Source: an uncultured bacterium
GTDB lineage: Bacteria; Elusimicrobiota; Elusimicrobia; Elusimicrobiales; Elusimicrobiaceae
Assembly: GCA_949297775.1 (NCBI GenBank)
Contig: CASFTM010000008.1
Span: 50,691-114,690, forward strand
Reading direction: 5' to 3'
DNA length: 64,000 nucleotides
The first letter of the stretch is position 1, and each line of letters opens with the position of its first letter. Under the pieces are notes generated by a model that did not search any database, was not told the origin of the DNA, and was given only the letters and a program-made list of their open reading frames with translations. A program made the position numbers and the translations under genes. This document shows, one piece after another, positions 26,886-35,346 of the stretch.

Positions 26886-26893
26886 GCTTGAAT

Positions 26894-28039
26894 ATGAAAA
26901 AGAACTTGCTTTGGTTGTTTATGTTGTTATTGACAGGGATCCCGGCGTGGGCGCAGGGAGCCTCGTCCCTTGCCAAAGAAATGCTGCAAAGCGCTGTGCG
27001 GCAAGCAAGCGGCCCGGCAAAGGCTTCGCTTCGTCCGGTGGAACTGCAAAAAATAGCCCGTTTAAAACAGTTAAATGAAGATAACTTCGCCGATCTGGAC
27101 CGAATGTTGGAAACCTATTTTTTGCCGGCTGTGGGAATTTCCCGGAAGCGGTTGGCGGAAAATAAAAAGTTGCAAAAAGAAATGGTCCGCCAGTGGCTGG
27201 AAATGGATTTTTATATTGCCCGGCAAGGGGTCCGGGCATTGGGTCAGCATGTATATCCGCTGACAATACAAGGGAGGGTAAATTATTTTCCGCTGCTCCC
27301 GGCGGACAGCCGGTTAATTGTATTGGGGGAATATCACGATACGGCGTGGATTATGGAGGAAGTGGAAAACGCCGTTACCCAAATCCAGCAGGCGTATCCC
27401 TCCCGGACGATTTATTATGCGTCTGAATTTATTTACGCCCATCCGCAAGAAGAATTTTATGTGCTAGGACAAACAGAGCTGAAGCGAGGCTTCGGCGCTG
27501 TTCCCAGCTATGAGGCGTTAGCTAAATACCTTGCCCAAAAAGGGGTGCGTGTGATAGGACTGGAAGACCCTGTCCTGCGAATAGAAAAAATTCCGAAGCT
27601 CCGCCCTGAAGATGTGTTGGCGCGCAAACAATGGCTGTGGAATGCCGTTTCCCCGGTGGGGATGTCCAAACGTAACCAATATTGGGTGCGGCGCATCCGT
27701 GCCATTTACCGCAACGACCCAAATGCACTTGTGGTGGTACACGCCGGGAACGCCCATGCTTGTTACAATCATTTCCGTTCTATCCCGTGGCTATTAAAAG
27801 ACTTAAAGCCTTTTGTGATTTCTTTTTCTTCCAATACGGAAAGTAACCCGTTGCTGGAAAAAGCCGTCCCTCTGAGCGCGGCAGACATACGCCAAGCCAA
27901 GGAATTGTTTTGCCAAGATCCAATCCAACCGATATTGCACATCCGCCAAATGAAAGGCAAGCGTACGGCGCTGGTGGCTGGGTGCGATGTGCATATTGGC
28001 TTGTACAGACTGAATAAAGCCTCTGCGGGGCAACGGTAA
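26894..28039 (+). CDS. Secreted ChaN/EreA-like protein, paralogue 2
   Basis: The 381-residue protein follows paralogue 1 after eight bases and repeats its plan. It has a signal peptide (MKKNLLWLFMLLLTGIPAWA), a helical N-terminal region ending KLQKEMVRQWLEMDFY, then LIVLGEYHDT, TIYYASEFIY, RVIGLEDP, RNQYWVRRIRAIY, LVVVHAGNAHACYN and a final KGKRTALVAGCDV. The G-E-x-H and H-x-G-x-x-H positions are intact. Family placement is as for paralogue 1 and is tentative. Confidence 0.6.
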   Translation: MKKNLLWLFMLLLTGIPAWAQGASSLAKEMLQSAVRQASGPAKASLRPVELQKIARLKQLNEDNFADLDRMLETYFLPAVGISRKRLAENKKLQKEMVRQWLEMDFYIARQGVRALGQHVYPLTIQGRVNYFPLLPADSRLIVLGEYHDTAWIMEEVENAVTQIQQAYPSRTIYYASEFIYAHPQEEFYVLGQTELKRGFGAVPSYEALAKYLAQKGVRVIGLEDPVLRIEKIPKLRPEDVLARKQWLWNAVSPVGMSKRNQYWVRRIRAIYRNDPNALVVVHAGNAHACYNHFRSIPWLLKDLKPFVISFSSNTESNPLLEKAVPLSAADIRQAKELFCQDPIQPILHIRQMKGKRTALVAGCDVHIGLYRLNKASAGQR

Positions 28040-28069
28040 TATCTTTGTAATTTTAGAGATTTTAGATTA

Positions 28070-29194
28070 ATGAAAATAAAGTTTATTGGCTGTTTGTGCG
28101 TGTGTGGCGTATTTTCTTCTGGATTGTATGGGCAGGGTTTTCCTTCCGTCATTGCCAAACAAATGTTGGAAAGAACTGCCAAAGAAAAGGCGGTGGCAAG
28201 GCCTGCTAAAATGTATTCAGCGCAGGCGGCCCGGTTGAGCCATTTGCACCGCTTGGCACAAGATAATTTTGAAGAATTAAATGTTATGTTGGAAGATTAT
28301 TTTACCTTAAACCCCCAAAAAGCTTCGGCCTGGCAATTGCGGGAAAATAAAAAACTGCAGGAACAGTTGGTACGAAATTGGCTGGAGAGGGATTTTTATG
28401 CATCCCAACGGGTTTTGCCCTGTCGGAAAGGTGTTTCTTTTGCTGTTTCCCGGAGAATTGATTTTTTACAATATATTCCTTCTTCCGCCCGGCTGGTTGT
28501 ATTTGGAGAAATACACGAACAGGATTGGATGGTGAACGCGCTGGAAACGGCCGTGTGGCAATTAAAAAAGGTGTATCCTCATAGAAACATTTATTATGCT
28601 TCCGAATTTATCAATGCTGTTCCGGGAGAGGAAATTTATCTGCTGCAGGGAGAAAAAGATGCTGAAAAATTGGTGACGAAGCGCCCTTATTACCGGGCGG
28701 TTACCAACCGGATGATTGAGGCCGGCGTGCGGGTGGTAGGGCTGGAAGATCCGGCGTTATCGCAGGAATTGCAGCAGACGGGTTATTCCCGTAATTTTGC
28801 TAATACGCCCTTGGCTTGGAGAACGGTTTCCGCTTTAGGGGTACGGGAACGCAACCAATATTGGGCGCAAATCATCGGGCGGATTTATGAACAAGACCCA
28901 GAGGCGTTGGTGGTGGTCCATGCCGGGTTGGGGCATACTAATTATAACCAACCCAATCCGCTTCCGCGGCTGTTAAAGAAATACAGCCCTTTTGTAGTGG
29001 AATTTACCGATTTGCGCTTGGGTAACTTTAATACATTACTAGAAAAATATGCTGTTTTCCCTTTGGATATTCTTCAAGAAGCGGTAACTTATCGGATACA
29101 ACAGTCTCAGCAGCCGGTTTTTTTGCTTCGCCAGATGAAAGATAAACGTATGGCGTTGGTGGCGGGGTGTGATTTGAATATCCGGAGATGGTAA
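28070..29194 (+). CDS. Secreted ChaN/EreA-like protein, paralogue 3
   Basis: The 374-residue protein is the third tandem copy, 30 bases after the second. Landmarks are the signal peptide (MKIKFIGCLCVCGVFSSGLYG), VVFGEIHEQ, NIYYASEFIN, RVVGLEDPAL, ERNQYWAQIIGRIYE, LVVVHAGLGHTNYN and DKRMALVAGCDLN. All candidate active-site positions are kept, so three working copies seem to be maintained. The copy has a slightly lower GC look than its neighbours. A terminator follows. Confidence 0.6.
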   Translation: MKIKFIGCLCVCGVFSSGLYGQGFPSVIAKQMLERTAKEKAVARPAKMYSAQAARLSHLHRLAQDNFEELNVMLEDYFTLNPQKASAWQLRENKKLQEQLVRNWLERDFYASQRVLPCRKGVSFAVSRRIDFLQYIPSSARLVVFGEIHEQDWMVNALETAVWQLKKVYPHRNIYYASEFINAVPGEEIYLLQGEKDAEKLVTKRPYYRAVTNRMIEAGVRVVGLEDPALSQELQQTGYSRNFANTPLAWRTVSALGVRERNQYWAQIIGRIYEQDPEALVVVHAGLGHTNYNQPNPLPRLLKKYSPFVVEFTDLRLGNFNTLLEKYAVFPLDILQEAVTYRIQQSQQPVFLLRQMKDKRMALVAGCDLNIRRW

Positions 29195-29205
29195 TGGAAT
29201 AAAAT

Positions 29206-29234
29206 TAAAAATCCGCATATGGGCGGATTTTTTG
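29206..29234. terminator. Bidirectional terminator after the ChaN-like triplet
   Basis: AAAAATCCGC (29207-29216) pairs with GCGGATTTTT (29223-29232). It also serves the convergent small gene at 29244. Confidence 0.85.
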
Positions 29235-29243
29235 TGAAAGGAA

Positions 29244-29507
29244 TTATCTGTATACGGCGTAAGCAATTTTTCCGGGTGCTGGCTTTGGTGGAAAGCCTTT
29301 GCGTTTTTGGCGTTTGGCTTCCACCCTCTGGGCCCGTCGCAGCCGGCGCACTTCCAGTGCTACCAAGGAGGCTTCCTCTTCGTTTAATGAAATGATTTCT
29401 TCCCGGACGCATACCGCCTGCATTTCTTCTTGCCGGATTTCTTCCGTTATTTTGCGTACCCAGGCGCGGCGGATACGGGATGCTAAATTAAAAAGTTGTT
29501 TTGTCAT
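29244..29507 (-). CDS. Small basic coiled-coil protein of unknown function
   Basis: The frame gives 87 residues, rich in Arg, Lys and Glu, with a long predicted helix (ITEEIRQEEMQAV, then SLNEEEASLVALEVRRLRR). The C-terminal 20 residues are Lys/Pro-rich. No family was recognised. The ATG at 29505-29507 is chosen because TATAGT lies six bases upstream, making a leaderless transcript likely; an upstream extension would run through a hairpin-rich noncoding stretch. It lies between two terminator or hairpin structures. The gene is likely but not certain. Confidence 0.55.
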   Translation of the reverse strand: MTKQLFNLASRIRRAWVRKITEEIRQEEMQAVCVREEIISLNEEEASLVALEVRRLRRAQRVEAKRQKRKGFPPKPAPGKIAYAVYR

Positions 29508-29513
29508 ACTTAT

Positions 29514-29519
29514 ACTATA
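29514..29519 (-). promoter_or_regulatory. -10 box of the small basic gene, leaderless
   Basis: TATAGT ends six bases before the ATG, the same spacing as at the HIT gene. Confidence 0.45.
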
Positions 29520-29529
29520 AGTTTTAACG

Positions 29530-29640
29530 AGAGACGCCGCCAGGGCCAAAGGGCCCTGGGCCCCGGAGAAAAAAGGCCTAGGCTTTCCCAGGCCCTGCCT
29601 TAGGCCGGAATACACGAGATTTATCCGGCTGCCCTTGCCG
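29530..29640. other. Hairpin-rich intergenic stretch before the histidine kinase
   Basis: CCAGGGCC pairs with GGCCCTGG around an AAAG loop (29536-29555), and GGCCTAGG (about 29574-29581) pairs with CCTTAGGCC (about 29598-29606) with one bulge. No T run follows. It shares GGGCCCTGGGCCCC-type wording with the pilin-upstream repeats (CCCAGGGCCCC at 1100), which may be chance. Confidence 0.4.
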
Positions 29641-29668
29641 AATTGATATAATTATAATAAGGTAAAGT

Positions 29669-31378
29669 ATGTCTTTATTTTCCAAACTTTTTAAATTGTT
29701 CCTGGCGATTGTGCTGATGCCGCTGGTGCCCATGCTTTTGCTGTTGGCCTATTACCAGGTGCAGTTAAAAGATAACATTCTGGAAACGCACGCCAATTTG
29801 GCGCAGATTGTTTCGTCCTCTTTAAACCAGCATATTGAAGATTTGTCCTGGCGCTTGGCGTTTGCCCAACATATTACCGAACTGCTGCAAGCCGGGAAAA
29901 ACCCGCAGTCCGTATTGCAGGAAGCGTTAAACGCCAACCCGGATTTTTTAATGCTGGCGGTGCTTGATAAAAACGGAAAAGAATTGTACCGGGCGGGGGA
30001 TAAACAAATTTTGGCCCAGGTCCCGGCGCTGGATTTAAAAGACGACCCTTCCCTGCCGGAGCTGGCGCGGCAGCCGCGGCTGTCCGTCAGCAGTTTTGAC
30101 GTCATGGCCGGGCGGCCTATCAGCGAGTTTATTTATCCGCTGCCCAACGGCGATTTTTTATACGGGATTATGAGCTTCTTTAGCTTTTTGTCCCGCCTGC
30201 AGGAACAGCGTATCGGGGTAACCGGGCGCATCTATATCGTGGACCAAGACGGTTCCGTGTATGCCAACGATTACCAATACAAACCGGCCTTTGACGCGGA
30301 AGCCCTGCAAAATGCTTTTACTTCCCAAGACCAATTAATTAAAAAATTGAAAACACCGCAGGAAACCTACGTCGGCGCGTTTGCCCCGTCGCCTATTTTG
30401 GGTGCTTACGTTGCCGTGCTGCAGCTAAAGAGCGAAGCCTACCGCAGTATTTACTATACGAATATTATTTTGGCGCTCTTTTTGCTCTCCATTGCCACAC
30501 TTTCCTACTTTGGGGCTTTGACGTTTGCCGAACGCCTGGGCGAGCCGATAGGGGCTTTGGCCCATGCGGCAGATGAAGTAAGCCACGGTAATTTTGATGA
30601 AAAAATAGACGAAGAAATCGGCTGGGGGGAATTTAAGCAGTTAATTGCTTCCTTTAATAAAATGACGGCCGATTTAAAGGATTATCAAGTGCTCCAGCTG
30701 CAGGCGCAGGTAAGCGAAATGAAGGAACAGGTTTTCCGCGCCGTGGCGCACGATTTGCGCGCCCCCTTGCTGGGGTTGCAGGGATATTTGTATATTTTGC
30801 AGAGCGGCAAAGCCAGCCCGGCGGAACAAAAAGAATACTTAGAACAAATGAGCCAGGCCGCGCGAAATTTGTCTTCTTTGTTGGAAGAAGTGTTGGATGT
30901 CTCCCGCGTGCAGGCGGGAATGATGACCCCTAAAAAAGAAAGCGTGGATGTTCCGGCGCTTCTTAAAAATGTGGCCGACACCCTCCGTCCTGCCGCCCAG
31001 GAGAAGAACCTGGAATTGACGGTGCAGGCCGATGTGCCACGGTTGCCGGCGGACCCGAAGCTGCTGCAGCGGGTGGTGATGAATTTGGTTTCCAATGCCG
31101 TTAAATTTACGGATAAAGGTTTTGTCCGCGTGCGGGCATACGAAGATGAAAAAACATATTATATTACCGTGCAGGACACCGGCATCGGTATTTCCGATTC
31201 CGATATGAAAGGACTTTTTCAAAAATATCATCAGGTCCGGACGGACCGGCCCGGGTATGGGCTGGGGCTGTTTATCAGCCGCCAAATCGTGCAGGCGCAC
31301 GGCGGCACGCTGGAAGCCGTTTCCGTTCCGGGCCAGGGGAGCACTTTTACGGTAACTCTCCCCAAGGAGAAGAAATGA
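29669..31378 (+). CDS. Orphan sensor histidine kinase with extracytoplasmic Cache-like domain
   Basis: The 569-residue kinase has a first membrane helix (about 7-28), a periplasmic domain of about 230 residues with Cache-like wording (NPDFLMLAVLDKNGKELYRAG, VTGRIYIVDQDGSVYAN), and a second helix at about 263-285. HAMP and coiled coil follow, then the H box AVAHDLRAPLLGLQGYL with the phosphoacceptor His near residue 360. The ATP-binding domain has NLVSNAVKF (N box), VQDTGIGIS (G1) and GYGLGLFISRQIV (G2). It would sense a small extracellular molecule. No response regulator is next to it. Its stop overlaps the start of the next gene. Confidence 0.92.
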   Translation: MSLFSKLFKLFLAIVLMPLVPMLLLLAYYQVQLKDNILETHANLAQIVSSSLNQHIEDLSWRLAFAQHITELLQAGKNPQSVLQEALNANPDFLMLAVLDKNGKELYRAGDKQILAQVPALDLKDDPSLPELARQPRLSVSSFDVMAGRPISEFIYPLPNGDFLYGIMSFFSFLSRLQEQRIGVTGRIYIVDQDGSVYANDYQYKPAFDAEALQNAFTSQDQLIKKLKTPQETYVGAFAPSPILGAYVAVLQLKSEAYRSIYYTNIILALFLLSIATLSYFGALTFAERLGEPIGALAHAADEVSHGNFDEKIDEEIGWGEFKQLIASFNKMTADLKDYQVLQLQAQVSEMKEQVFRAVAHDLRAPLLGLQGYLYILQSGKASPAEQKEYLEQMSQAARNLSSLLEEVLDVSRVQAGMMTPKKESVDVPALLKNVADTLRPAAQEKNLELTVQADVPRLPADPKLLQRVVMNLVSNAVKFTDKGFVRVRAYEDEKTYYITVQDTGIGISDSDMKGLFQKYHQVRTDRPGYGLGLFISRQIVQAHGGTLEAVSVPGQGSTFTVTLPKEKK

Positions 31379-32088
31379 TTGTATTTTGGCGTTTGTTTTT
31401 GGCGTTTTTTCTGACGGATTTTGTGTTCTTCCATAAAACGATTAATGTGCTGGAAGAACAAAACCGCCCGCGGGCAATTGCCTTGCATGCCGGCGTGTTT
31501 TTGGGCTGGGCGTTTTTGCTGTGTTATGGCTACCTGACGATGAAATGGCCCTTTTTGGGTTTCTGGGATATACCGGGGTGGTTGTGTATTTTGCTTTTTT
31601 GTGCGTTTTTGGTGTTTTCGGACCGGTTTTTCCAGTTTGGCGGCAAATTCCGTTATGGGTATATTCTCACATTTTTTACCAAAACGATTGTAAATTTATT
31701 GTTCCTGTTTTTGTGTGTGCCGTTTAAAGTGCTTTATGAAACAGGTAATTTTTTTGCCGAACCGTGGATTATCTTCTTTGTCGGGTTGGTAACGGCAACG
31801 CGGGTGTTGGGGTGGTTTATTTTTGCCGTGGAGCAGGACCGCTACGGCCGCGCCTATGCCACCTTTGACGAACGCTGGCTGCTGACGATGATGTGCGCTA
31901 TTTTCTTTTTGATTATGCTTTTGCCGGGCTGGCGGTGGATAGTGCTGTTTGCTGTTTGGTTTGCCGCGTGTGTGTATGCGCGTAAAATCCGCTTAATGGA
32001 TACTTCCAATTTTGCGTTTTATGTAGGTTCGTTCGGCGCCGCACTGATTGGCTTTTTAGTGCGCTTGCGGTTTTATATCAATTGGTAA
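31375..32088 (+). CDS. DUF3307-like integral membrane protein
   Basis: The 237-residue protein has about six hydrophobic helices. The N terminus (FWRLFLAFFLTDFVFF, then a His in RAIALHAGVFLGW) matches the H-and-DF pattern of DUF3307 proteins, which often neighbour regulators but have no firm function. Its ATG overlaps the histidine kinase stop by four bases (ATGA), so it may be made with the kinase and influence or report to it. Confidence 0.6.
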   Translation: MIVFWRLFLAFFLTDFVFFHKTINVLEEQNRPRAIALHAGVFLGWAFLLCYGYLTMKWPFLGFWDIPGWLCILLFCAFLVFSDRFFQFGGKFRYGYILTFFTKTIVNLLFLFLCVPFKVLYETGNFFAEPWIIFFVGLVTATRVLGWFIFAVEQDRYGRAYATFDERWLLTMMCAIFFLIMLLPGWRWIVLFAVWFAACVYARKIRLMDTSNFAFYVGSFGAALIGFLVRLRFYINW

Positions 32089-32091
32089 CTT

Positions 32092-32685
32092 ATGCAATTA
32101 TCCGAAATTAAATTTGCTTGCTTAGATACCGAAACCACCGGTTTATCGCCGGAAGGCGGCGGTAAAATCTGCGAAGTTGCCCTTTCTGTTTCCCGCGGGG
32201 GGCGGGTGTTGGAAGAATTTTCCACCTTGCTAAACCCCGGTATGCCGATGCACCCGGATGTAGTTGCTATTCACGGCATTACCAACGAAATGGTAGCTTC
32301 GGCCCCGTCGTTTGCGGACGTGCTGCCCAAACTTCTTTCCTTATTGGATGATTGTGTGATTGTGGCGCACAACGCCGATTTTGACGTCAGCTTCTTGAAA
32401 AGTGAATTTGCCCAGTGCGGTATGCATTTCCCGCCGTATCCGGTAGTGGATACGCTGAAACTGGCGCGCAAAAGCGGAAAATTTGCCAAGAATAATTTGG
32501 GGTGCATCGCAGCGGATTTGGGCATCAGCTCCCAAGGCTGGCACCGGGCGATGGCGGATACCAAAATGGCCGAGCAGATTTTCTATTATTTTCTTACAAT
32601 ATTAAGTAAGCAAGGGGTAACTACGCTGGAACAGCTGCAACAGTTTCAGTATACTCGTTGGAAAGATTTGATTTGCAGTAAATAA
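32092..32685 (+). CDS. DnaQ-like 3'-5' exonuclease (DEDDh)
   Basis: The 197-residue protein carries the three Exo motifs: CLDTETTGLSPEGG (Exo I, D and E), VAHNADFDVSFL (Exo II) and HRAMADTKMAEQIF (Exo III, H and D). This matches the polymerase III epsilon or stand-alone exonuclease family used for proofreading or trimming. No polymerase domain is attached. It starts three bases after the previous gene and may be in the same transcript. Confidence 0.9.
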   Translation: MQLSEIKFACLDTETTGLSPEGGGKICEVALSVSRGGRVLEEFSTLLNPGMPMHPDVVAIHGITNEMVASAPSFADVLPKLLSLLDDCVIVAHNADFDVSFLKSEFAQCGMHFPPYPVVDTLKLARKSGKFAKNNLGCIAADLGISSQGWHRAMADTKMAEQIFYYFLTILSKQGVTTLEQLQQFQYTRWKDLICSK

Positions 32686-32697
32686 GGAGAAATACGT

Positions 32698-34254
32698 ATG
32701 AATAAAGTGGTTTTAATTATTAGAGACGGCTGGGGGGATGCCAAAGCCGGCCCGCATAATGCGGTAACCAATGCCAAAACACCGAATATGACGAAGTATT
32801 TGGCCGAATATCCGCACACCCAAATTGAAGCATCCGGGGAGCAGGTGGGCTTGCCCGCTGGATATATGGGCTCTTCCGAAGTGGGTCACCTCAATATGGG
32901 GGCGGGCAGAATCGTCATCCAGGAACTCAAACGCTTAAAAGACACGATTGAAGACGGCTCGTTGTTTAAATCCGCCGCTTTTTCGGCCTGCATTGACAAC
33001 TGCTTAAACAACCATAAACCGCTGCACGTGATGGGGTTGGTGCAGGACGAAGGCGTCCACGCCCACCAGGACCACCTGTTTGCCATTTTAAAATACGCCG
33101 CTGAAAAAGGAATCAAAGACGTGTATGTGCACTTTTTTGCCGACGGACGCGACACCCCGCCGCAAAGCTCGGTGGGTTTTATCCGCACGCTGGAAGAAAA
33201 AATCAAAGAATGCGGTGTGGGCCAAATCGCCACTATCCAGGGCCGCTACTACGCGATGGACCGCGGCGAAGATTGGAATTTGACCGATAAAGCGTATAAC
33301 TTAATCGTCCGTGCGGAAGGCTTGCACGGCGCCACCGCCGAAGAAGTCGTGCTGACCGATTACAAAACGATGAAAACCCCCGACGGCGGGCCGATGGTGG
33401 ATGAATATATTCCGCCGACGGTGCTGGGCGATTACAAAGGAATGGAAGCGGGTTCCAGCGTGATTTTCTTTAACTTCCGCCAGGACCGCGCCATTCAGCT
33501 TACCCGCGCGTTTATTGACGATGATTACCCGGGCAAGAACCGCGGCACCCGCGTGCCGTGCGTCTACTGTGGGTTGACCAAATATTACGATGCGTTCCCT
33601 TATAACGCCTTGCCTTCTATGACTGACGGTGGCGGTATGAACAATCTGTTGGGCGAAGTCATCTCCAAAGCCGGTTTAAAGCAGCTGCGCTTGGCGGAAA
33701 CCCAAAAGTTCAAACACGTTACTTCGTTCTTTAACGGCAAACTGATTAAACCCTACCCCGGAGAAGACCGCATTGAAATCAAGGGCCGCTTTGACCCCGC
33801 CACCTTTGCGGAGCACCCGGAAATGGAAGCGTATATCGTAAAGGATGAAGCGCTTAAGCAGATTGCTTCCAATAAATATGACTTTATCGTCATCAACTTT
33901 GCCAACTGCGATATGGTGGGCCACACTGGCAATTTTAACTCCGTGGTGAAAGCGGTGGAAACGGTGGACGAATGCACCGGCGCCGTAACCGAAGCCGCTT
34001 TGGCGGCGGGGTATACGGTGTTTATTACCGCGGACCACGGCAATGCCGAAGAAATGTGGGACGACAAAATCAATATGCCCAAAACCGCGCATACGACCAA
34101 TTTGGTGGACTTTGTGTATGTCAGCAAGGACCACAAAAACGCCAAAATGGCCGCCACGGGCAACCTGGGTGATATTGCTGTGACGGTATTGGACGTAATG
34201 GGGCTTGAAAAGCCGGCCGATATGACGGCAAAGAGCCTGATTGTGCAGAAATAA
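32698..34254 (+). CDS. gpmI: 2,3-bisphosphoglycerate-independent phosphoglycerate mutase
   Basis: The 518-residue enzyme interconverts 3- and 2-phosphoglycerate in glycolysis. It is of the alkaline-phosphatase fold with two manganese ions. The N-terminal metal region is LIIRDGWG, the nucleophile motif is YMGSSEVGHLNMGAGR (Ser60; the usual Asn before it is Ser here), then DEGVHAHQDHL, FADGRDTPP, GRYYAMDR, and the late metal sites NCDMVGHTG and TADHGNAEEM. An AAGGAG box precedes the ATG. Confidence 0.96.
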   Translation: MNKVVLIIRDGWGDAKAGPHNAVTNAKTPNMTKYLAEYPHTQIEASGEQVGLPAGYMGSSEVGHLNMGAGRIVIQELKRLKDTIEDGSLFKSAAFSACIDNCLNNHKPLHVMGLVQDEGVHAHQDHLFAILKYAAEKGIKDVYVHFFADGRDTPPQSSVGFIRTLEEKIKECGVGQIATIQGRYYAMDRGEDWNLTDKAYNLIVRAEGLHGATAEEVVLTDYKTMKTPDGGPMVDEYIPPTVLGDYKGMEAGSSVIFFNFRQDRAIQLTRAFIDDDYPGKNRGTRVPCVYCGLTKYYDAFPYNALPSMTDGGGMNNLLGEVISKAGLKQLRLAETQKFKHVTSFFNGKLIKPYPGEDRIEIKGRFDPATFAEHPEMEAYIVKDEALKQIASNKYDFIVINFANCDMVGHTGNFNSVVKAVETVDECTGAVTEAALAAGYTVFITADHGNAEEMWDDKINMPKTAHTTNLVDFVYVSKDHKNAKMAATGNLGDIAVTVLDVMGLEKPADMTAKSLIVQK

Positions 34255-34271
34255 CCTTCTGCCCATTTCTG

Positions 34272-34308
34272 TTGCGGGGGCGGCCTGTAAGGGCGGCCCC
34301 CGCTTTTG
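34272..34308 (+). terminator. Terminator after gpmI
   Basis: GCGGGGGC (34274-34281) pairs with GCCCCCGC (34296-34303), followed by TTTT. Confidence 0.75.
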
Positions 34309-34340
34309 CCTGAGGCGGCGCGAAAAAGTAAAATAAAAGT

Positions 34341-34568
34341 ATGGAAAGTTTCATCAAAGTAAAAGTGCACGCCGGCGAAAAGAAAAACCGCCTGGAGCAA
34401 AAAGGCCCGGACAGTTACGAAATATGGGTAAAAGCGCCGGCGGAACAAGGCCGCGCCAACGAAGCCGTACGCACGTTGCTGGCCCAATCCTTGGGCGTGG
34501 CGGAAAATAAACTTTCCTTAATTAAGGGCGCTACGAGCCCGGCTAAGATTTTTTTAAAGCGCGGGTAA
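34341..34568 (+). CDS. DUF167/YggU family protein
   Basis: This 75-residue protein has the family pattern: SFIKVKVHAGEKKNRLE, WVKAPAEQGRANEAV, LLAQSLGV and a final LIKGATSPAKIFLKR. The family is widespread and of unknown biochemical role. The length is normal. The ATG is only 15 bases or so past an AT-rich TAAAAT stretch, so the leader is short. Confidence 0.85.
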   Translation: MESFIKVKVHAGEKKNRLEQKGPDSYEIWVKAPAEQGRANEAVRTLLAQSLGVAENKLSLIKGATSPAKIFLKRG

Positions 34569-34873
34569 TCGGTAAGTTTGGGGCGTTATCTCTTTTGTTT
34601 GCGGGGGCCGGCCTTTGCGGAAATACGCCGCCGCGCTGTCTATCGGGAGTCCCTTTCGGGGGCGGCCCGGTTGAATAAAAATAGATAGGGAAACCCGGTT
34701 CCTGCCAGCGGCGTGTTGCGTTCTTTCCGGGTGCTGCCCGGGCCCGTTCTTTTTCCCTGCAGTAATCCAAGGGCGCTCATTCCTTTTCTGGCGCCGCCTT
34801 TCTTTGCCTGGGGCTGCCCGCCCGTCCGCGCTAGCCGAGTGTCTTTCCCGCACAATAAAATCCCCGTTTTATT
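34569..34873. other. GC-rich noncoding stretch, possible decayed repeat
   Basis: No gene is supported in these 305 bases. Local palindromes include CCGGGTGCTGCCCGG (34728-34742) and AATAAAA-TCCCCG-TTTTATT near 34854-34873. The words TTTCTGGCGCC and GGGGCTGCC at about 34786-34820 recall the TTTCTGGCGCCAGAAA part of the pilin-upstream repeats, so this may be a decayed relative, but the match is weak. Confidence 0.4.
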
Positions 34874-34884
34874 GCTAATTTTGT

Positions 34885-34890
34885 TATAAT
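34885..34890 (+). promoter_or_regulatory. -10 box of the rpsF operon
   Basis: A perfect TATAAT lies 129 bases before the rpsF ATG and just ahead of the structured leader. The -35 region is poor. Confidence 0.6.
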
Positions 34891-34895
34891 ATCCA

Positions 34896-34988
34896 CAGGG
34901 TCAGGATTGCCCCGGCTATAGGTGAGCAAAGCCGAATATGTCCGCAAACTCTCCGGGTAGGAATGCCCGCGGGGGCTTTTTGACCCTG
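34896..34988 (+). promoter_or_regulatory. Structured 5' leader of the rpsF operon
   Basis: CAGGGTCA (34896-34903) pairs perfectly with TGACCCTG (34981-34988), enclosing GCCCC/GGGGC (34909-34913 with 34972-34976) and two inner hairpins, GGCT/AGCC (34914-34917 with 34930-34933) and CGGG/CCCG (34954-34957 with 34966-34969). Leaders of rpsF operons in many bacteria contain an S6:S18 binding site that allows autoregulation. This is a candidate for such a site, judged by position and folding only. Confidence 0.5.
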
Positions 34989-35018
34989 CAAAACGCAAGA
35001 AAAAAGAATAATTGGTAT

Positions 35019-35339
35019 ATGAGAACTTACGAAAGCGTAATTATTGTTAAACCCCAACTCTCCGACGGAGAAGTGGGCGAATTCGTGACCAAGGCCAAAG
35101 ACCTGATCGCGAAAAACGGTGGAGAAGTCGTCAGCGAAGAAAAACTGGGCAGAAGAAAATTCACCCACGAAGTGAACCACGTTCGCGACGGTTTTTACCT
35201 CTACCTTAAGTTCAAAGCCGAACCCAAATTCGTAAAAGTGTTTGAAGACGCTTTGAAACTTAACGAAAAAGTGCTTCGCTCCATGACGATGTCTGCCGTG
35301 GAAGTGAAAGTAAAACCGGCTCCTGCCGTTGCAAAATAA
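35019..35339 (+). CDS. rpsF: Ribosomal protein S6
   Basis: The 106-residue protein begins MRTYESVIIVKPQLSD and has the LGRRKFTHEVNHVRDGFYLYL stretch of S6, which pairs with S18 on the 30S platform. The start at 35019 matches family members; upstream in-frame codons belong to the leader RNA. It is the first gene of rpsF-ssb-rpsR-rplI. Confidence 0.95.
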   Translation: MRTYESVIIVKPQLSDGEVGEFVTKAKDLIAKNGGEVVSEEKLGRRKFTHEVNHVRDGFYLYLKFKAEPKFVKVFEDALKLNEKVLRSMTMSAVEVKVKPAPAVAK

Positions 35340-35346
35340 GGTCGCT

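Noticed and set aside
32698..34254. Loss of function in gpmI because of GSSEVGH instead of GNSEVGH
   Set aside because: The nucleophile Ser and all metal ligands remain; the change is conservative.
34896..34988. Known metabolite riboswitch (c-di-GMP, glycine or cobalamin type) before rpsF
   Set aside because: A few short words such as GCAAAGCC and ACTCTCCGGGTAGG recall these classes, but the order and core pairing do not fit, and the downstream genes are ribosomal.
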